The notes below the pieces were generated by a model, which ran no database searches, was not told the origin of the DNA, and was given only the letters and a program-made list of their open reading frames with translations. The translations under genes and the position numbers were made by a program. Of a stretch of 64,000 bases of DNA, positions 1-8,791 are shown piece by piece. Every line of letters begins with the position of its first letter. The stretch's first letter is position 1. This DNA is from an uncultured cyanobacterium (GTDB taxonomy: Bacteria > Cyanobacteriota > Cyanobacteriia > CACIAM-69d), in contig CALGDE010000143.1 of NCBI GenBank assembly GCA_937883785.1, positions 1 through 64,000 on the forward strand, written 5' to 3'.

Positions 1-188
1 AGGGCTAAGAGGAAGATACAGGAAGCCTTTTAGCCTTCTTGTCACCCCGTCAGCATGTTAGAACTAACCCAGTGCAGCAGATAAGCTAGCGCTAGCGCGA
101 CAAAGCTTTGGCGCCAGGGCAAGTTAACTATGCCGAAGACGCAAACTTTGGGTGAAGATTTTTAAACGTCAAATTTTGGGGAGGGGCT

Positions 189-644
189 ATGGATATTGAT
201 TCGTTAACCGGTGGAGAGGTTGAATCCACTGCTGGCGAGGATTTGGTCAACACCATTGAAACCGTGATCTCCAGCCTGGCAGAGGAAGGTAGCCCCTTAG
301 TTAGCCGCCAAGGCTCCTGCACCCTGTGGAAGTTCAAGTACGGCACCATTGAGGTGCTGGTGCAGCTAACGGGGGCATCGGACGAAGATACGTTGACCGT
401 GTGGTCGGCGGTGTTGGATTTGCCCGCCAAGAACGAAGATCAAATGATGGCGGAGCTAATGGCAGCAAACTGGGTCAGCACCCTGGAAGCACGCTTTGCC
501 ATCACCAGCAATCAGGTGGTGGTGGTCACCAGCCGCACCGTGGAGGATTTATCGGCGACGGAACTGTCTCGCGCCATTACGCTGGTGGCGTCGATCGCCG
601 ATGAAAGCGACGAGCCTTTAATTGAAAAATACGGCCAAGGCTAA
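189..644 (+). CDS. YbjN-domain protein
   Basis: A 151-residue soluble protein resembling the cyanobacterial YbjN-domain family, which has a type III secretion chaperone-like alpha/beta fold. There is no signal peptide or membrane segment. The core (about residues 20-135) alternates hydrophobic strands such as TIEVLVQLTG and NQVVVVTSRT with acidic helices, as expected for the fold. The start is supported by GGGGAGGGG just upstream of the ATG. The 3' end overlaps the next gene by 23 bases in another frame, so the two are probably co-transcribed. No enzymatic role is assigned; YbjN-type domains usually act as small regulators or chaperones. The family call rests on recognition of sequence character, not an alignment. 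Confidence 0.75.
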   Translation: MDIDSLTGGEVESTAGEDLVNTIETVISSLAEEGSPLVSRQGSCTLWKFKYGTIEVLVQLTGASDEDTLTVWSAVLDLPAKNEDQMMAELMAANWVSTLEARFAITSNQVVVVTSRTVEDLSATELSRAITLVASIADESDEPLIEKYGQG

Positions 645-1431
645 GGTGTCCGCAGCTCCAGCGGCTCCATTGTCTTCTCCCCCGTTGGCGCTCCCGTCCC
701 AGTGGCGCTATCTGCCCTACACGGTGGCGGCGGGGACCGAGCAAATGGAGCGCGATCGCCAGCTTTTGCTAAATCATGTCGCAGGGTTGATACCGTCTAC
801 CCTGCGATTTTATGGCTGGTCAACGCCCACCATTTCCTTGGGCTATCACCAACATCACTATCCAGATCACTGGAACACCCTTATTTGGAACGGTGAACCG
901 GTGCCCTTAGTGCGGCGGCCGACGGGCGGGCGGGCGGTGCTACACCAAGGCGGGTTAACCTACGCCGTGGTCACGTCCACCGTGGGAACAAATCGGGAAG
1001 TGGCTTACCAAAAGTTGTGTCAGTGGTTGATCGATGGCTTTAACGACCTCGGCATTCCACTGAATTTTGGTACCAATAAAATTTTGCGCAGCAATAAAAA
1101 TAACCCCAACTGTTTTGGGCTGGCGACGGGGGCGGATCTTTGCCTGCTCGACGGGACCAAGGTGATCGGTAGCGCTCAGGTGTGGCGCGATTCCACGGTG
1201 CTACAACATGGCACCATTTTGCTCAATCCCGACCCGGCTCTCTTTGAAACGGTGTTTAGTACTTCGCTCCCTCGTACCACCTTTACTCCTTGGCTGGATA
1301 TGACCCAAACATTAGCCCACGATGCGAAGATGCTGCGGCAGGTTTTACAGAGGGCAGCTCAACAAAAATGGGGCGGTGAGTGGCAAGAGGTTGGCATGGA
1401 AGAGGCGATCGCCGCTGAAAAATCAGAATAA
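622..1431 (+). CDS. Lipoate--protein ligase family protein (LplA/LipB fold)
   Basis: A 269-residue member of the biotin/lipoate A/B protein ligase family, which attaches lipoyl or octanoyl groups to the lysine of E2 and H-protein domains. Visible family hallmarks are the substrate-pocket motif RRPTGGRAVLHQGGLTYAVV (about residues 93-112) and GTKVIGSAQ, which carries the catalytic lysine, followed by a hydrophobic HGTILLN strand. The annotated start is TTG inside the end of the upstream YbjN gene. The first ~25 residues are Ala/Pro-rich, so translation could begin slightly downstream. The overlap suggests translational coupling. Whether it is a ligase using free lipoate or an octanoyl transfer enzyme cannot be told from the sequence. 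Confidence 0.85.
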   Translation: MKNTAKAKVSAAPAAPLSSPPLALPSQWRYLPYTVAAGTEQMERDRQLLLNHVAGLIPSTLRFYGWSTPTISLGYHQHHYPDHWNTLIWNGEPVPLVRRPTGGRAVLHQGGLTYAVVTSTVGTNREVAYQKLCQWLIDGFNDLGIPLNFGTNKILRSNKNNPNCFGLATGADLCLLDGTKVIGSAQVWRDSTVLQHGTILLNPDPALFETVFSTSLPRTTFTPWLDMTQTLAHDAKMLRQVLQRAAQQKWGGEWQEVGMEEAIAAEKSE

Positions 1432-1629
1432 AAGCCGGAATAGAAGTTTCTAGACCCAGCCTTTACCGAATCCAGCGTTGATTCGATGCAACATCGGAGA
1501 GAGAGCCGAACCGAAGTTTAAACAAATTAAACGTTAACTTCAGACTCAGGTCGTTTTATGCTGTTGGATGTGCCTTTCGTGCAGTGGTCCAAAGGGTCAA
1601 CGACGAACAGTCAATAAGGAGAGTTAACC

Positions 1630-2295
1630 GTGCGCGATATTTTTATTAGTCTCGGGGTAATGGCTGCCTGCCTGGTCATCCTGGTGGCATTGCAATTTAC
1701 CTCCGGCGCCCAACCGGCCCAGGCGGATAATGCACCGGAACCGGCCCCTGTGGAAGAAGTGGCAGAGGCGCAGCCAGCAAAACCAGCGGGCTTGGCAAAT
1801 CGTTTAATGGCCGATGCGGCGGACCTATCCAATGTGCCCCAGTTTGGGCAGGCGATCGCCAGTGCCGCAGACTTAACCTTGGATGACACAGAGGACATTC
1901 AAACTACAGAGGAAGATACCGATATGACCGAATCCAACGCCAACCCTAATGAGGTGATTACCGCCACGGGATTGCGCTATGAAGACGAGGTGGTGGGCAC
2001 GGGTGCATCGCCGAAAGAAGGACAAATGGTGACGGTGCACTATACGGGCTACCTAACGGACGGCAGCAAATTTGACAGCTCTCGCGATCGCAACCGCCCA
2101 TTCCAGTTCACCATCGGTCGCCGTCAGGTAATCGCGGGCTGGGACGAAGGAGTGATGAGCATGCGCGTAGGCGGCAAGCGTAAGCTAACTATCCCCCCCG
2201 AGCTAGGTTATGGCGATCGCGGTGCCGGCGGCGTCATCCCCCCCAAAGCCACGTTGATCTTCGACGTAGAACTCCTTAGCATCGGCGGCATGTAA
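1630..2295 (+). CDS. FKBP-type peptidyl-prolyl cis-trans isomerase, membrane-anchored
   Basis: A 221-residue PPIase. Residues 5-22 form an N-terminal hydrophobic segment (signal peptide or anchor), followed by an Ala/Pro/Glu-rich linker of about 90 residues. The FKBP domain spans about 117-221, with the hallmarks [28 protein letters not shown] and GYGDRGAGG. The active-site Tyr, Asp and Trp positions are present, so it should be catalytically competent. It is probably exported to the periplasm or thylakoid lumen, where FKBPs assist folding. The start is GTG, with AAGGAGAG eight bases upstream supporting it. A clear hairpin terminator lies 60 bases downstream, so the gene looks monocistronic. 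Confidence 0.9.
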   Translation: MRDIFISLGVMAACLVILVALQFTSGAQPAQADNAPEPAPVEEVAEAQPAKPAGLANRLMADAADLSNVPQFGQAIASAADLTLDDTEDIQTTEEDTDMTESNANPNEVITATGLRYEDEVVGTGASPKEGQMVTVHYTGYLTDGSKFDSSRDRNRPFQFTIGRRQVIAGWDEGVMSMRVGGKRKLTIPPELGYGDRGAGGVIPPKATLIFDVELLSIGGM

Positions 2296-2357
2296 AGGAA
2301 AGCAGCTAGGATGCGTGACATCCAACGCTCCGATTTAACTAGCTTTAATACCGAACC

Positions 2358-2395
2358 AGGCGGGACAGTTTTTCCACTTGTCCCGCCTGTGTTAT
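2358..2395 (+). terminator. Rho-independent-like terminator after the FKBP gene
   Basis: Perfect 10-bp inverted repeat AGGCGGGACA / TGTCCCGCCT around an 11-base loop (GTTTTTCCACT), followed by the T-rich GTGTTATTTGTC. It lies about 60 bases after the FKBP stop codon. Confidence 0.75.
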
Positions 2396-2516
2396 TTGTC
2401 ATTTGCGAACTAACACGCGGTCAACTATCAATTTCAAGCATTCTTAAGCACCAGGACTGACGTAAGACATGCTGTTTGAGACCCAAAACATTTGAGACCC
2501 AAAGCACACCTTGTAT

Positions 2517-2645
2517 CGGCTTCCCCCCTTACCAAGGGGGGACTGAGGGGGGATCCCTACCATTGAGCATTTTGTTTGAAATTGGGGTGACGGGGTAAAG
2601 GGTATGGGATCCCCCCAAACTCCCTTGCTAAGGGGAGCTTTGCGT
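2517..2645. repeat. GC-rich palindromic interspersed repeat (family C, copy 1)
   Basis: Two inverted arms, CCCCTTACCAAGGGGGGACT and CCCAAACTCCCTTGCTAAGG, each with a GGATCC-type junction on its inner side. They flank a centre containing TTGGGGTGACGGGG. The same arms and centre recur at 8450-8573, with the two arm types swapped. There is no credible gene inside, and the short open frames here are by-products of the repeat. Confidence 0.75.
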
Positions 2646-2829
2646 AAGTCCTGAACCCATTCGCTCAATAAAAAGTCCCCCTGTCTCAGAGGGATTCCTC
2701 AAAATTTAAGACTCCAGTCAAAAACATGGGTGAGGGAAGAGCCTTTGTTTTTGCTGTTGAGCTGACATTTCAAACTTTTCCAATTTCCCCAAGGGCCCAA
2801 CGCCAAAAATCGCATCGAGAAATCGTATT

Positions 2830-4146
2830 ATGTTTCGACTATTGGGAGCGCTACCCGCCGCCGCCCGCCGTAATCTACTGCTGCTCTTTTGCACCTCCCT
2901 CCTCTTCTGGTGCAGCATGGCATCCCTACTGCCCACCCTGTCCCTATATGCTCAAGACTTGGGAGGCACAGATCAACAGGTGGGATTTGTGATGGGAGCC
3001 TTCGCAGTGGGACTGCTGCTGGCCAGGACCCGGTTTGGTCGCTTGGCGGATCGCCAAGGTCGCAAAATCGTTTTGATGATTGGCACCAGTGTTGCCATGC
3101 TGGCTCCTGTGGGCTATGTTTTCGCTCACTCCATTCCGGTGCTGATTGGGTTGCGCATGTTCCACGGTCTTAGCATCGCCGCTTTTACCACCGCCTACGC
3201 TGCCTTTGTGGTGGACGTATCCCCTGTCAAAAATCGTGGAGAAATTATCGGCTATATGACCCTGACTCAGCCAGTGGGCGTGGCTGTAGGTCCGGCGTTG
3301 GGTAGCTTTGTGCAAAGCGAGTTTGGGCATATGCCCACCTTCACCATTGCCGCTAGCTTTGGGCTGCTGGCCACGTTGGGCATGACCTTGATTCAAAATC
3401 CCCAGCGTTACGACGAAGCTGGCGGTCAAGACACGTCTGAGGCGATCGCCCCCCAAAATAACGGTCAAAACAGCCCCTCTCCCCCCCAAGAAACTTCCAT
3501 TTGGCAGCGGCTTTTGTCCCCGGAAATCACCACTCCTGCCCTGGTAATGTTGGCGATCGGCTTGGTTTTTGGCATCCTCAGCACCTTTATTCCCCTGTTT
3601 ATCAAGTCCACTGGACTTAACCTCATCCCCGGCTTGTTTTATACCGCCGCCGCGATCGCCAGTTTCTGCGCCCGATTCTGGGTGGGCAAACGCTCGGACC
3701 GTTACGGACGGGGCATTTTCATCTCCATCAGCCTCGTGTGCTATCTGGTATCCATGGTGATGCTTACCACCGTCAATACCATTCCCCTTATTTTGCTGGC
3801 GGGTTTTGTGGAGGGACTTGCCGCTGGGTTGCTATTCCCCGGCGTCATCGCCCTAATGTCGGATCGCATTGCTGCCCACGAACGAGGACAAATGTTCGCT
3901 TTAACGTTGATGGGATTTGACTGCGGTATTGCTCTGGCGGGACCAGTACTGGGGGGCATTGCCGATGAAATGGGTTACCGCGTGCTGTTTGGAATCGCCG
4001 CCGGGCTTGTGGTAATTGCCATGGCAATTTTCGCCAGCCGATCCAATCCCACTTTGCGCCAGTCTTTTGATTTTGCCCTGGGGCGATCGCCTGACCTTTA
4101 CGCCCAGCCCCTGCCCAAGCCAGTGGTCACCAAAACCGCCGTGTAG
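2830..4146 (+). CDS. MFS transporter (drug/sugar efflux type)
   Basis: A 438-residue major facilitator superfamily permease. About twelve hydrophobic segments are visible in two halves, joined by a polar loop near residues 195-225 that is rich in Gln, Ser and Pro. The loop 2-3 signature is present as RFGRLADRQGRK (about residues 67-80), and the symmetric GKRSDRYGRG is in the second half; both are typical of proton-coupled exporters. Substrate is not predictable. The preceding 120 bases show no strong ribosome-binding site. The gene stands alone, between the palindromic repeat and a degraded family A repeat. Confidence 0.88.
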   Translation: MFRLLGALPAAARRNLLLLFCTSLLFWCSMASLLPTLSLYAQDLGGTDQQVGFVMGAFAVGLLLARTRFGRLADRQGRKIVLMIGTSVAMLAPVGYVFAHSIPVLIGLRMFHGLSIAAFTTAYAAFVVDVSPVKNRGEIIGYMTLTQPVGVAVGPALGSFVQSEFGHMPTFTIAASFGLLATLGMTLIQNPQRYDEAGGQDTSEAIAPQNNGQNSPSPPQETSIWQRLLSPEITTPALVMLAIGLVFGILSTFIPLFIKSTGLNLIPGLFYTAAAIASFCARFWVGKRSDRYGRGIFISISLVCYLVSMVMLTTVNTIPLILLAGFVEGLAAGLLFPGVIALMSDRIAAHERGQMFALTLMGFDCGIALAGPVLGGIADEMGYRVLFGIAAGLVVIAMAIFASRSNPTLRQSFDFALGRSPDLYAQPLPKPVVTKTAV

Positions 4147-4186
4147 AACCTGGTCCACCCAGCTTTTTCCAACCAGCAGCTTTAGA

Positions 4187-4292
4187 GACCGTCGCCCATT
4201 AAGTCCCAAAATCAACAGCCGCGGAAGTGCCCCTAGCTTCACCGAAAGGGGCGTGTACTTCCGCTAGAGCTTGGCGGCAACACGCCCCCAAT
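4187..4292 (-). repeat. Degraded copy of interspersed repeat family A
   Basis: CGCCCATTAAGTCCCAAAATCAACAG, then GCCCCTAGCTTCACCGAAAGGGGCGTGTACT and a terminal ACACGCCCC follow the order of blocks in the better copy at 16474-16606, but with many differences and a shorter body. Assignment is by eye. Confidence 0.4.
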
Positions 4293-4590
4293 TTCCAGAA
4301 ATTTCAAACCGTGCAAAATTTTCTGAAATACACCTGACAGGCGTAAGCCCTTTGAAATCAACGCTTTTAAGACATAACGCACTGCCGTAGCCATCAAAAA
4401 AGGCAATGCTGCTACACAAAACTGTACATATCGGGGCCGATTCAGTTAGTATTGCTTAGCCGTACTATTGAGATTAATTAGCAATTAAGCATCGTCACGT
4501 TAAGTCCATAGTGTTGTAATTGCTAAGGGCAATTGGAATATTTCAGCTTGGAGCGATTAGCTAGAAATCACCTTTGCATCACCTGGTTTA

Positions 4591-4618
4591 TTGCTAACCT
4601 CTACCATTTCTGTATAAA
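4591..4618 (+). promoter_or_regulatory. Possible sigma-70 promoter of the lipoprotein-kinase operon
   Basis: TTGCTA and TATAAA are separated by 16 bases, about 95 bases before the lipoprotein gene. The -10 match is good and the -35 moderate. The transcript would include the tandem repeat that follows. Confidence 0.35.
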
Positions 4619-4631
4619 AAGGGTCTTTTCT

Positions 4632-4679
4632 GGGCTCTACCGCCCTAGGCTTTACCGCTCTGGGGTCTACCGATCATAG
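4632..4679 (+). repeat. Three 16-bp tandem units in the leader of the lipoprotein gene
   Basis: GGGCTCTACCGCCCTA, GGCTTTACCGCTCTGG and GGTCTACCGATCATAG share a TCTACCG/TTTACCG core at 16-base spacing. They end about 38 bases before the ATG. They could be a slippage product or a repeated binding site. Confidence 0.6.
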
Positions 4680-4716
4680 ATATCTCATTTTCTCCACACA
4701 TTTTGTGTCGTCAGAC

Positions 4717-5736
4717 ATGAAGAAACTCCTCCCTTGGCTGTGTATCATTCCATTCGGCTGTGCAGCCCTTGCAGGCTGTAAAGGCGGTCTTTTCTCCAGT
4801 GGTCCTAACCAAGACCCTATCAGTATTGCCTACAGTTCCACCCCAGGGCATTACCCCTTAATTCTTGGCAAGGAAAAGGGATTTTTCAAGGAACAGGGAA
4901 TCACCGTTGAAGCCGAATTCAACAAAGATTACATCAATCAAATTAACGAATTTCGCAGCGGTAAATACGACGGCATTGTGGTGGCCCTGGGCAGCGTACT
5001 CAGTATTTTGACCACCACTCCCGACGTACAAATTATCCTTGTAATCAATATTTCCCAGGGGCGAGATGCCATTTTGGCTCGCCACAATATCCAAGAGGTG
5101 GAAGATCTCAAGGGGAAAGTCTTGGGTACGCGTTTGGGAGACTTTGGTGAGCTGCTGGTGCAAGAGATGCTGAAAAAGCACAATGTGCCCTTGGACTCAG
5201 TAAAAATTATCAATATCAATGCCGAGGATCTTGTTGAGAAACTCAATAAGGGCGTAATTGATGCGGGGCAAACGTGGCATCCCTACACGGTGCAGGCGGC
5301 CAATTATGGGTACCACGTTTTGTTCGACAGCACCGAAACCCCAGGGCTAATTACTGAGGTGCTAGTCATGCGGCGATCAGTAATTCGAGAGCGTCCGGAA
5401 GAGCTTAAGGCTTTACTCAGGGGTTGGCTTAAGTCTCGGGAGTACTCGTTAGAAAACTCCGACGAAGTGCGCAACATCATTGCCACGTCCTTGGGCATTG
5501 ACGAGGAATATTTATTCGATGAAGACGCGGTGACCTTTGAGGGCATTGAGTTGCCCACTTTAGAACGGAATTTGGAAATTATGAGTCCGGGGAAAACGAC
5601 AGATTCCCTGCATTTCACCACCCAGCTCTATACCGAATTCTTTGCCATTAACGGCACGATTAATGCGCCGCCGGATTTGGACACGTTAATTAACCCTCAC
5701 CTCTTAAAGTCCTTGCAAGAGGATGAAAACTTATGA
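4717..5736 (+). CDS. SsuA/THI5-like ABC-type substrate-binding lipoprotein
   Basis: A 339-residue periplasmic binding lipoprotein of the NMT1/THI5/SsuA superfamily. The signal peptide runs MKKLLPWLCI to the lipobox LAGC, with lipidated Cys21. Early in the mature part, SIAYSSTPGHYPLILGKEKG is the usual opening of taurine, nitrate or HMP-precursor binding proteins, followed by EDLKGKVLGT and DAGQTWHPY. An in-frame GTG lies 12 bases upstream, but the ATG gives a textbook signal peptide. No ABC permease or ATPase gene is adjacent. Instead the stop overlaps the start of a histidine kinase (ATGA), so this protein probably presents a ligand to the kinase rather than feeding a transporter. That role is inferred from the arrangement. 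Confidence 0.85.
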   Translation: MKKLLPWLCIIPFGCAALAGCKGGLFSSGPNQDPISIAYSSTPGHYPLILGKEKGFFKEQGITVEAEFNKDYINQINEFRSGKYDGIVVALGSVLSILTTTPDVQIILVINISQGRDAILARHNIQEVEDLKGKVLGTRLGDFGELLVQEMLKKHNVPLDSVKIININAEDLVEKLNKGVIDAGQTWHPYTVQAANYGYHVLFDSTETPGLITEVLVMRRSVIRERPEELKALLRGWLKSREYSLENSDEVRNIIATSLGIDEEYLFDEDAVTFEGIELPTLERNLEIMSPGKTTDSLHFTTQLYTEFFAINGTINAPPDLDTLINPHLLKSLQEDENL

Positions 5737-8378
5737 AACAGCTTATTCACGCCACGTTAAGGGTTAAGTTAATCGCCTCTTTCTTAGCTGTTTCTTTGGT
5801 GCCGATTACCCTTTTAACCATTTGGAATCGTCAACAAAACAGCGAGATTCTTCTGGAACGTAGCCAGCAAAATTTGCTGCACAATACCCAGCAAACTGCG
5901 AATACGTTGACCCAGTTTTTGACGCGCAATTTGGCAATGCTGAATACTCAGGCACGGCTGCCAACGCTAGGACGGTATTTGGGTGAGTCTGATGCGGCGA
6001 GGCGATCGCAGTACGGCAAGGAAGTGGAAGATATTTTCCTAACCTTGACGAAGGGGGACGTGTTCAATATTTCGTCCTATGCCCTAATTGATGCCGATGG
6101 TGTGGGGGTTATTGATACCCGTTTTGAAAAAACCGGCAATTCTTATAAAAACGAGCTGTTTTTCACCCAGGCCATAAAAACGGGATTTCCCTTTATTTCT
6201 GATGTGATTTACTCCGAAGAAGCATCAGCGCCGATTATTTTCTTTAGCAGCCCCGTGCGGGATGACGCGGACAAGGTGGTGGGGGTGCTGCTGATTCGAT
6301 ACAACGCTTCAACGATTCAGGATATTGTTAGCCGATCACACCCGAGCAATCTGGCGATTCTGGTGGACCAGGACAATTTAAGGCTGGCGCAAAACGATGA
6401 TTCTGGGCTGATTATGAATCCGGTGTCCACGCTGTCGGACGCTCAAATTCAAATTCTTCAGGAGCGAGGTCGATTGGAGCCCGACTTTACTGAGGAGGAT
6501 AAGCAACCCATTCCGGGTCTGAAAAAGGAACTGGAATTGGAGACGGAAGGGGAACGGTTTTTCGAATTTAACTACAAGGATGAGCTGCACCAGGCGGTGG
6601 TGGTGCCCCTCAGTCGCAACCCCAACAATCGCAAGCAGCAGTGGTCTTTGGTGGTGGCTCAGCCCCAAAGTGCGTTTTTGGCCCCCATTGAAGCCCAACT
6701 GCGAGACATTATTGTGTTTTGGCTGGTGTGTGCGGTGGTGGTCAGCTTGGCGGCGATCGCCCTGGGCTACACCTTGACCAAGCCCATTGCCAAATTAATG
6801 GGGGCGGTAAGGCGATTAGCCAATGGCGATTTGACGGCTCGCAGTCCCGTTAGACGTCATGATGAGCTGGGTAAGCTGTCCGTTAGCTTCAATGATATGG
6901 CGGAGCGCATTGGGCAATTGCTCAACAGCTTGGAAAATCGCTCCCAGGAACTAGAAATGAGCCAGTCCACCACCATGGCGATTGGGGAATTGGCGGAGGC
7001 GATCTTTGAGCGGGATCACTTGTTGCAGGGGGCGGTGCAGCTGCTGCTAGAGCGGTTTAGGCTTGAGGCGGCTTATGTGTACTTGTGGGACTCTGAGAAA
7101 GAGCGATTAATTTTTGCCCAGGCGGCGGTGATGTCTTCCCAGGTGCCCACGATGAAAGATCGGGTTACTTCCTGGATTACAGAGGGAGCTCGCACCCAAG
7201 AAACACAGGTTTTTCAGGGTGAATTTGCGGCGGTGGCGGTGCCCATGGTTGCCGGTAGTCAGCTGCTGGGGGTGTTGGAAATCCAAGACCACCGCCGACC
7301 ACGGTTTACGGAGGCGGAGCAGGAAACCTTTAAAACGTTGACCAACCAAATTGCGATCGCCTGGAATAATGCCAAATTAATTGAAGATATTAGGGTGGCA
7401 CGGGAAAAATCAAAGCGTCAGGCAATGTCCTTAGAAAGGACTCTACAGAAGCTACAAAGCACCCAAAGCCAGTTAATTCAAACGGAAAAGATGTCCGGTT
7501 TAGGGCAGCTTGTGGCAGGTATTGCCCATGAAATTAATAACCCGATGAACTACATTCATGGCAATTTGCGGTACATGGAAGAGTACCTTGAAAGCCTGAT
7601 TGAAATTGTTGGAGCCTACAAGAAAGCTCACCCTAATTCTGATGTAATTAATGATCTAATGGATGAGGATGAGTTTGAGTTTCTACTGGAGGATTCGCCC
7701 AATATTATTAAGTCCATGAAAATGGGCACGGACCGCATTAAAGGCATTGTTTATTCACTGCGCAATTTCTCTCGCCTGGACGAAGCAGAGTTTAAAACGG
7801 CCGATATCCATGAAGGCATTGATAGCACCCTATTAATTCTCCAGCACCGATTAAAGGCTGGTCCTAGTCGTGGGGCCATCAAGGTTACTAAACACTACGA
7901 AGAGTTACCCCATGTGGACTGTTTCCCGGGGCAGCTTAACCAGGTATTTATGAATATTTTGGCTAACGCCATTGATGCCCTGGATGAGGCCTATGAAGGG
8001 GCTGAAGGAGCTGCAATTGACATTTCATCGCAAGCAGTGCCCAATAAAAATCGCGTCAAAGTGATTATTGAAGACAATGGTCCAGGGATTCCAGAGTCAG
8101 TGAAACAGCGTATTTTCGATCCGTTTTTCACCACCAAACCCGTTGGGAAAGGCACCGGTTTGGGAATGTCCATTAGCTATCAAATTGTGATTGAAAAACA
8201 CCGGGGAGAACTGGATTGTCAGTCGGTTTCTGGGGAAGGTACTCGCTTTGAAATTTCGATTCCTATCCACCAGGAAAAATCTCAGGATAAAAGCGACGAC
8301 GATGAGGAAGGGGACCGAGCGGAGGTCAATGCAGTCGCCGCTAAAAATGAGTCCAAGGCGATCGTCCGGACTGTTTAA
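5733..8378 (+). CDS. Membrane sensor histidine kinase (Cache-like / HAMP / GAF / HATPase)
   Basis: An 881-residue kinase. TM1 is near residues 12-30 and TM2 near 326-348. They enclose a ~295-residue extracytoplasmic sensor resembling a double Cache domain. Then follow HAMP (about 350-402), GAF (about 415-555), a coiled coil, and a kinase core with the H-box [11 protein letters not shown] (His599). The ATPase has an N-box ([15 protein letters not shown], about 735), G1 DNGPGIP (about 781) and G2 GKGTGLGMS. The H-box places it with the HWE-less, complex-sensor kinases common in cyanobacteria. All catalytic motifs are intact. It starts in the ATGA overlap with the lipoprotein gene, so the two are made together. 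No receiver domain is present in the protein and no response regulator follows, so its partner must be encoded elsewhere. Confidence 0.9.
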   Translation: MKQLIHATLRVKLIASFLAVSLVPITLLTIWNRQQNSEILLERSQQNLLHNTQQTANTLTQFLTRNLAMLNTQARLPTLGRYLGESDAARRSQYGKEVEDIFLTLTKGDVFNISSYALIDADGVGVIDTRFEKTGNSYKNELFFTQAIKTGFPFISDVIYSEEASAPIIFFSSPVRDDADKVVGVLLIRYNASTIQDIVSRSHPSNLAILVDQDNLRLAQNDDSGLIMNPVSTLSDAQIQILQERGRLEPDFTEEDKQPIPGLKKELELETEGERFFEFNYKDELHQAVVVPLSRNPNNRKQQWSLVVAQPQSAFLAPIEAQLRDIIVFWLVCAVVVSLAAIALGYTLTKPIAKLMGAVRRLANGDLTARSPVRRHDELGKLSVSFNDMAERIGQLLNSLENRSQELEMSQSTTMAIGELAEAIFERDHLLQGAVQLLLERFRLEAAYVYLWDSEKERLIFAQAAVMSSQVPTMKDRVTSWITEGARTQETQVFQGEFAAVAVPMVAGSQLLGVLEIQDHRRPRFTEAEQETFKTLTNQIAIAWNNAKLIEDIRVAREKSKRQAMSLERTLQKLQSTQSQLIQTEKMSGLGQLVAGIAHEINNPMNYIHGNLRYMEEYLESLIEIVGAYKKAHPNSDVINDLMDEDEFEFLLEDSPNIIKSMKMGTDRIKGIVYSLRNFSRLDEAEFKTADIHEGIDSTLLILQHRLKAGPSRGAIKVTKHYEELPHVDCFPGQLNQVFMNILANAIDALDEAYEGAEGAAIDISSQAVPNKNRVKVIIEDNGPGIPESVKQRIFDPFFTTKPVGKGTGLGMSISYQIVIEKHRGELDCQSVSGEGTRFEISIPIHQEKSQDKSDDDEEGDRAEVNAVAAKNESKAIVRTV

Positions 8379-8449
8379 TACTAATTCACCAAAGTAGAGC
8401 CGTTATTACGGTCAACTCTTGAACCAATAGAACGTCGGTTCGACGAAAA

Positions 8450-8573
8450 GCTCCTCTTGCTAAGGGGGGTTGGGGGGATCCTCTGGTGCTTAAGCCGGTA
8501 GCGGAAAATCTTGGTGACGGGGCGTAAGGTAAGGATCCCCCCTCAGTCCTCCCCTTTATCAGGGAGAAGCAAA
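8450..8573. repeat. GC-rich palindromic interspersed repeat (family C, copy 2)
   Basis: Left arm CTCTTGCTAAGGGGGGTTGG, right arm GGATCCCCCCTCAGTCCTCC, and the shared centre CTTGGTGACGGGG. The arms match those of the copy at 2517-2645 but in exchanged positions. It separates a truncated family B fragment (8403-8450) from a longer family B copy just downstream. Confidence 0.75.
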
Positions 8574-8587
8574 TTTGAACTGATCTT

Positions 8588-8725
8588 GTGCCATCGAACT
8601 GACGTAATAGAACAGTCAGCGATCGCTAAGAGTCGTCGTTCGCGAAGCATGGATAGCGTCAATAGTGCAGACTCAGCTCGAATTGTGCAGCTCAAAACCC
8701 TACTTTTTATTGAACTGATTATGAG
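8588..8725 (+). repeat. Interspersed repeat family B, copy 1
   Basis: Contains the family core GTCAGCGATCGCTAAGAG, then CGTTCGCGAAGCAT, GTCAATAGTGC and the terminal TTTATTGAACTGATTATG. A shorter fragment with the family start (ACGGTCAACTCTTGAACCAA) lies at 8403-8450, on the other side of the family C repeat. Confidence 0.7.
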
Positions 8726-8769
8726 CCCCCCCTAGCGAGGATATTGATGCCTGGAAGGGGCTCATAATC
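8717..8769 (-). terminator. Hairpin downstream of the mannosyltransferase gene
   Basis: Perfect 13-bp inverted repeat GATTATGAGCCCC / GGGGCTCATAATC with a ~27-base loop, ending 23 bases before the stop of the minus-strand glycosyltransferase gene. No strong T-run follows, so it may act as a transcript end or simply be the end of the family B repeat. Confidence 0.45.
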
Positions 8770-8791
8770 GGCAATCCTATGGCGTTTGTCC

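Noticed and set aside
2444-2668. Open frame inside the family C repeat
   Set aside because: It exists because of the palindromic arms; composition and position give no sign of a real gene.
2944-3489. Minus-strand open frame of 181 codons inside the MFS gene
   Set aside because: It shadows the transporter, whose membrane topology and motifs are clear.
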